Assembly: GCA_900542795.1 (NCBI GenBank)
Contig: UQPD01000092.1
Coordinates: 1 to 10,376 of the forward strand
Direction of reading: 5' to 3'
Length of the DNA stretch: 10,376 nucleotides
Origin: an uncultured Prevotella sp.
Lineage (GTDB): Bacteria; Bacteroidota; Bacteroidia; Bacteroidales; Bacteroidaceae
Shown in pieces: positions 6,709 through 10,376 of the stretch; position 1 is the stretch's first letter; the number at the start of each line of letters is the position of its first letter. The notes beneath the pieces are model-generated. The model was given only the letters and a program-made list of their open reading frames with translations. It was not told where the DNA came from and did no database searches. The position numbers and the translations under genes are program-made.

Positions 6709-9700
6709 TTAATTAACAACCACCTTTGTGCCATTTACAACATACACACCAGGCGTGAAACCTTGAATAGGCGTGAATCCAGCTTCAACCTGCACCGAGC
6801 GAACCAAAGCTCCCGACATTGCATAGATGCGAACCATCTGCGCTTTGCCCACATTCACTGCAATCGCACCTTCGCCACCTTGTGCAGCAAAGTAAGCTTC
6901 AGCCTTAGCCCTGTTTATGCCTTGAATCACAGGGTCGTAACCATAACGCTTGTCCATGTACTTGATGCGATTCTTCACCCAACGGGCAGCATACTGAGCA
7001 CCCCATTGCAGTTTCTTGTGAATTTTGCCTTGCGCTGATCCCCACTTCTTTTGTTCGCGAATGTCAGCATAGCCATCGGCAAAAAGCGAAGCATAGTCAA
7101 GGAAACGCTGTGACAATTTATCGGGATCGAAGAAAGTAGGGCGCAATTCACAATAGCGGTCTGCCAACATCTGGCGCCATCCCAACGAACCCATTCTCAA
7201 ATTTAAGAAAAGTGTGAGTTGACCATGTTCGTGGTTCCAAAGCATTTCTTCGAAATCTTGTTGCGTGTTTTGCGTATAAGTGGTGTCAGCCTCCCAGTTC
7301 TGCCCAAAGGTACCATCCATATCCCACGGACAAACTGAAATTTTGTTACCATCAGCATCTGCTTGGTCATACATGTAGAAGAACATATTTTTGCCATGAT
7401 TGTCGGTGGCAAGAGCCAACTCAATGAGCAAGTAGTAGTCGCGCAATATGGGCAAATCAAAGTAGTTGCCAATTTCGCGGTCAAAAGTACTCTGCACATC
7501 CATCGTAGCCACAAAGTTCACAGCATTGCGCAAGGGTGTCCAATCCACATACTCATCTTGCGCATCCGGGTATTTCTGTTCAAACCCGCGCCACGACTCC
7601 TGACCTAAATAATTATAGGCTTTCGCAACCTCAGTGTAGGGGAAAAAACGTTCATCGGGCTTATGTCCCATCAGCACCTCATAGCTCCAATCCTTCGACT
7701 TGTAAAGGAAACCATGCGGTTCAGCAGTGTAAGCTGTCGATTCGCTTGCAGGCACATACTTCTTAAGTTTAAGCTGTTTGCGGTCCATCTTCTCAGTCAT
7801 GCAGTAAAGTCCCCAGTACGATCCATTAAGGAAAACCTCAACAAACTCGCCACGTGTACCCGTACGCACCTTCTTTTCGCGATCTGCATAATAAGGCTTC
7901 ACAGCATAATCGTTCCAAAGGTCGGTCGACACACGGTTGCGCATACAAGCACGGTCAATGTACATGGCATCGAGAATCCAGTTATTATCTGAGCGATAAC
8001 CCAAAATTTTGCGATCCACAGAATTGCCGTACGCATCGCGCAACTTAATGGCATACGAGCGCTTAGGGTAGTTCGACGAACTTGCACCGCGATACTTAAA
8101 TGCAGCAATAAGAGTAGAGTCGTAGCCCTGTGTAGTAGCAGCCGTCACACGCAACGAACCAGTGGTGTAAGTGCTACCATTGCAATAAGGCACCTTAATT
8201 TCAACAATCGGCAAGAAGGTAAAGCGCAATGAGGCAGACTTATAAACCTCGCCAGTGCTCTTGCTAATGAGTTCCATGGGGTAAACGTCCGTGCAGTTAG
8301 GCTCGTCAAAGGTTACCTTACCCTCGGCATCCGCCTCACCTCCGTTAATCTCAATGAGATAGTCGTTAGCAAACTGACTTTTGAGTTTGTAAGTGAATGT
8401 AGGACTAAACGTGCCTCCCTCGCGCAAACTGGTAGGCAGCGGATAGAAGTAGCAGTCCGAACCCTTGTCGTAAACCAGCTGTTTGTCGTTTAAGCGAATT
8501 GAGTCAGTGGCATCGCCCAACGAAGCAGGATTTAAGTCAATGCCCATGTCAATGCCTTGGTTTTGCAAATAAATGGCATGACGCACATCGGCAGAAGTAA
8601 ACACAAACGAAGAGCCTGCATCATTCGCCTCATAAAGTCCCACCTCATGCACACTTGCACTACCCGTAGCATTGTCCAAGCTATAGTCGTTCCACGAGCC
8701 ATACACATACTGCGTAGCATCCGTTGTGCTCAAGTTATCGAGTTTCGTAAGGGTGTAGCCAGCGTAAGTATCAGTAGTCCATCCCAAGCCCCAAAGGTTA
8801 CCATTGGGAGTTCCACTCACCACGCTCAATCCTGCACGACGGTCAGTCATACTATTGTCGGGCGTAGGGTAGTTGGTCGAAACATATTGTCCATCCTTCG
8901 TAAAAATTTGAACCCCCTTGCCGTTTTGCACAAAATAGAATTGCATACGGTTTGAAGCAGCATATTCCTCAGTTAAACAAGTGGTGTAGGTGTTTTTGCT
9001 TTTGCCCACACCCACGTAGCGTCCTGTGCGCAAGTTCACAATGCTATAGAGTATAGGGTCAGCCACCGAAGTGGTGTATACCACGGGTTGTTCAAGTTGG
9101 GTGCGTTCCCAATATTCGCCTTGCGAACTTTTGCCATGGGTCAAAGTAGCAAAGTTATCGTTCGAGGTATCATTCCCTCCCGTGTTTCCACCGCCACCAG
9201 TTTCACCACCGCCCCCAGTATCACCGCTGAGCACATCGTTTCCTTGTTCATCATAAATTTTAAAGAGTTCGTTTTGGTTGCCAAAACCGCCATACGAGCC
9301 CAACAAATATGTGCCATCCATGCGCAAGTTGAAACATTGGTCAGGATTTTTCACATTAAGCACCATGCAATATCCCTCGTAGTAAGTTTCAGTGCTAAAA
9401 GTCCACTCACTGGCAGAGGTACTACCGCTCGAGGTGAGAGTAATGCCTTTCGTTTTACCCGTCACACGGTTATTCGTAAACGTCATGTACTGTCCACTCT
9501 TAGCATTAACAATCACGTAGCCACTGCCTTGTTTGCGGATGTACCACCAACTATCGTCCGAGTAGTTAGATGTGGTGAGATAATAAAGTTCGGCTGTCGA
9601 GCCATGGTTAGCGCCTAGTGTTACCGACCCGTAGCCATCGTATGCGTTGTACTTTTTACAACTGAACCGATACTTCACGTTGTCTTTAAAAACAGGGGCA

Positions 9701-9756
9701 GCATTGCTTATGCCATAGGCGAGCAAAGCAAAGAAAAAGAGTATAAACTTTTTCAT
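6709..9756 (-). CDS. Secreted CotH-family protein with lectin-like N-terminus and sorting-type C-terminus
   Basis: This 1015-residue protein has a clear signal peptide (MKKFILFFFALLAYGISNA). Residues about 30-170 and 230-390 look like two ricin-type or similar beta-rich lectin-like regions (for example YVIVNAKSGQYMTF at 80-93 and SIVNLRTGRYVGVG at 238-251). They are joined by a flexible Gly/Thr linker (179-194). A beta-rich Ig-like segment (about 395-520) follows. The CotH domain (about 520-940) shows KYRGASSSNYPKRSYAIKL (554-572), EVFLNGSYWGLYCMTEK (640-656), ATDNHGKN (783-790) and CPWDMDGTFGQNW (809-821). In characterised CotH proteins this fold is an atypical protein kinase with paired Asp residues; Asp785 and Asp812/814 are candidates. 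The last 50 residues (VRIYAMSGALVRSV to GVYVVNGTKVVVN) resemble a T9SS type A sorting domain, implying surface display or secretion. Substrate unknown. Confidence 0.85.
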   Translation of the reverse strand: MKKFILFFFALLAYGISNAAPVFKDNVKYRFSCKKYNAYDGYGSVTLGANHGSTAELYYLTTSNYSDDSWWYIRKQGSGYVIVNAKSGQYMTFTNNRVTGKTKGITLTSSGSTSASEWTFSTETYYEGYCMVLNVKNPDQCFNLRMDGTYLLGSYGGFGNQNELFKIYDEQGNDVLSGDTGGGGETGGGGNTGGNDTSNDNFATLTHGKSSQGEYWERTQLEQPVVYTTSVADPILYSIVNLRTGRYVGVGKSKNTYTTCLTEEYAASNRMQFYFVQNGKGVQIFTKDGQYVSTNYPTPDNSMTDRRAGLSVVSGTPNGNLWGLGWTTDTYAGYTLTKLDNLSTTDATQYVYGSWNDYSLDNATGSASVHEVGLYEANDAGSSFVFTSADVRHAIYLQNQGIDMGIDLNPASLGDATDSIRLNDKQLVYDKGSDCYFYPLPTSLREGGTFSPTFTYKLKSQFANDYLIEINGGEADAEGKVTFDEPNCTDVYPMELISKSTGEVYKSASLRFTFLPIVEIKVPYCNGSTYTTGSLRVTAATTQGYDSTLIAAFKYRGASSSNYPKRSYAIKLRDAYGNSVDRKILGYRSDNNWILDAMYIDRACMRNRVSTDLWNDYAVKPYYADREKKVRTGTRGEFVEVFLNGSYWGLYCMTEKMDRKQLKLKKYVPASESTAYTAEPHGFLYKSKDWSYEVLMGHKPDERFFPYTEVAKAYNYLGQESWRGFEQKYPDAQDEYVDWTPLRNAVNFVATMDVQSTFDREIGNYFDLPILRDYYLLIELALATDNHGKNMFFYMYDQADADGNKISVCPWDMDGTFGQNWEADTTYTQNTQQDFEEMLWNHEHGQLTLFLNLRMGSLGWRQMLADRYCELRPTFFDPDKLSQRFLDYASLFADGYADIREQKKWGSAQGKIHKKLQWGAQYAARWVKNRIKYMDKRYGYDPVIQGINRAKAEAYFAAQGGEGAIAVNVGKAQMVRIYAMSGALVRSVQVEAGFTPIQGFTPGVYVVNGTKVVVN

Positions 9757-9859
9757 TTATCGTATTATTTATTTGTTTTTCAAAATGCTGTTTGCAGAAA
9801 CGCGCGGTAAAATTACAAATAATTAGTAAGCCCTTCTAACAAAACACTGAAAAATAGAC

Positions 9860-9888
9860 GAATAGCCTATTCTTTTATACGAATAGCC
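9860..9888. promoter_or_regulatory. Possible operator upstream of the CotH gene
   Basis: GAATAGCCTATTC (9860-9872) is a palindrome with a single central base. GAATAGCC recurs at 9881-9888, 21 bp on, which is two helical turns. The pair lies about 105-130 bp upstream of the CotH start codon. This arrangement suits binding by a dimeric regulator, but no regulator gene is in the window, so the role is a guess. Confidence 0.35.
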
Positions 9889-10249
9889 GCGAAGTTTTCC
9901 CATATATAGGAAGGGGGGAAGAGAGGGGGTGTGGAATATCTATCTCTTTTTTATTTGCGCTTCGCGCATGGTGGAATCATCAATATCCATCAATAATCCC
10001 CAAAAAGCCTTGAATTTCATTTTTTTGAATTTCCATAAAAAGCCTCTTTCGTGGGGGGCTGGTGTACGAAGCGTAGATGGGGTAGATAGGGAATAGAGGG
10101 GTATATATATATTATAGGAACGCGCGCGAGGGGTGAATAGTAAACATCTCCACCAAAGCTTCACATGCCAAACTTATCCCGAATGGGTAAGGTGTTCAAA
10201 ATCCGTAATTTTTTCTGCATGAGATTTGAATGAAAAATCAAGAAGTCTT

Positions 10250-10301
10250 ACGCGCCAACCTCACCCCATTCGGGGTGATATAAGGTAGCCAGGTATGAGA
10301 G
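10250..10301 (+). repeat. Right copy of 52-bp inverted repeat
   Basis: It is the inverted partner of 26-77 with one mismatch, starting ACGCGCCA and containing TCACCCCATTCGGGGTGA (10261-10278). It overlaps the left arm of the long hairpin at 10289-10334. The related palindrome CTTATCCCGAATGGGTAAG lies just upstream at 10173-10191. Confidence 0.9.
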
Positions 10302-10334
10302 AGAGGGGACTTGTTCCCTCTCTCTCATGCCTGG
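10289..10334. repeat. 21-bp hairpin with CTTG loop
   Basis: The left arm (10289-10309, CCAGGTATGAGAGAGAGGGG then A) pairs fully with the right arm (10314-10334, ending CATGCCTGG) if two G-U pairs are allowed, around the loop CTTG. Pairing can extend about five more bases outward, mostly G-U and A-U. No T-run follows on either strand, so it does not look like an ordinary intrinsic terminator. The left end of the window carries a related arm. Confidence 0.8.
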
Positions 10335-10376
10335 TTATTGGATATGTTCCCGATGTACTTCGCACGCCGTAGGTGT

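Larger units (their letters stand above)
9757..10376. other. 620-bp gene-free region upstream of the CotH gene
   Basis: No convincing gene was found; a 74-codon minus-strand frame at 9940-10164 has low-complexity, non-protein-like composition. The first 130 bp should hold the CotH promoter: a near-match TAATTTTA lies at 9808-9815 on the minus strand, without a well-spaced -33 box, so the promoter is not settled. Further right are an operator-like palindrome (9860-9888), purine-rich runs (9909-9932), a short stem TGCGCTTCGCGCA (9956-9968), twice-repeated AAAAAGCC and TGAATTTC strings (10012-10048), an alternating TA run and a CGCGCGCG run (10102-10128), and the terminal repeat and hairpin. Confidence 0.75.

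Noticed and set aside
10054..10133. G-quadruplex from clustered G-runs
   Set aside because: Only three runs of three or more G are closely spaced (10079-10101); the neighbouring runs are too far away for a standard four-run motif.
9940..10164. 74-codon minus-strand reading frame upstream of the CotH gene
   Set aside because: It crosses purine-rich, TA-alternating and repeated strings, resembles no protein I know, and has no promoter or start context. It is most likely chance.
1..10376. Composite transposon or integrated element bounded by the terminal inverted repeats
   Set aside because: No transposase, integrase or target duplication is visible, and the interior carries housekeeping genes such as trxB and trmN6.

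Overview
The window looks like a chromosomal segment, or a short assembled contig, from a member of the Bacteroidales, most likely Prevotella-like. Four things point there: promoters of the Bacteroidetes type (TTTG, about 19 bases, TAnnTTTG) with no clear Shine-Dalgarno sequences; a LolA_2-type periplasmic protein next to trxB; a large secreted CotH-family protein ending in what resembles a type IX secretion sorting domain; and AT-rich intergenic DNA full of small dispersed repeats. Species cannot be assigned from the sequence alone.

All six genes are on the minus strand, so transcription runs from right to left. From right to left they are: a 1015-residue exported CotH-family protein with lectin-like N-terminal regions (6709-9756); an orphan TonB-dependent outer-membrane receptor (3634-6063); a LolA-like lipoprotein-carrier protein (2622-3260); thioredoxin reductase TrxB (1579-2532); a uracil/hypoxanthine-DNA-glycosylase-superfamily protein (934-1503); and a TrmN6-type tRNA1(Val) adenine-N6 methyltransferase (172-894). 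lolA and trxB appear to form one transcription unit, with a strong promoter match at 3382-3412 and a terminator at 1519-1563. The glycosylase and methyltransferase genes follow directly and may depend on read-through. The receptor has its own promoter match (6133-6163) and a strong terminator (3426-3462). The first two genes concern the cell envelope and nutrient uptake. The other four are housekeeping: lipoprotein transport, redox, DNA repair and tRNA modification.

The three long gene-free stretches (3261-3633, 6064-6708, 9757-10376) hold the least ordinary content. One 82-86 bp element occurs three times without any length change, once downstream of the receptor gene and twice, inverted relative to that copy, upstream of it. 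A 52-bp sequence lies at both ends of the window in opposite orientation with one mismatch, and the right copy runs into a 21-bp hairpin with a four-base loop. Two gene ends (trmN6 and the CotH gene) carry related AT-rich hairpin elements that reach up to the stop codon, and similar AT-rich sequence fills the leader of the receptor gene. No CRISPR array, rRNA, tRNA, transposase or phage gene was seen. The best candidates for something undescribed are the repeat families and the multi-domain CotH protein.
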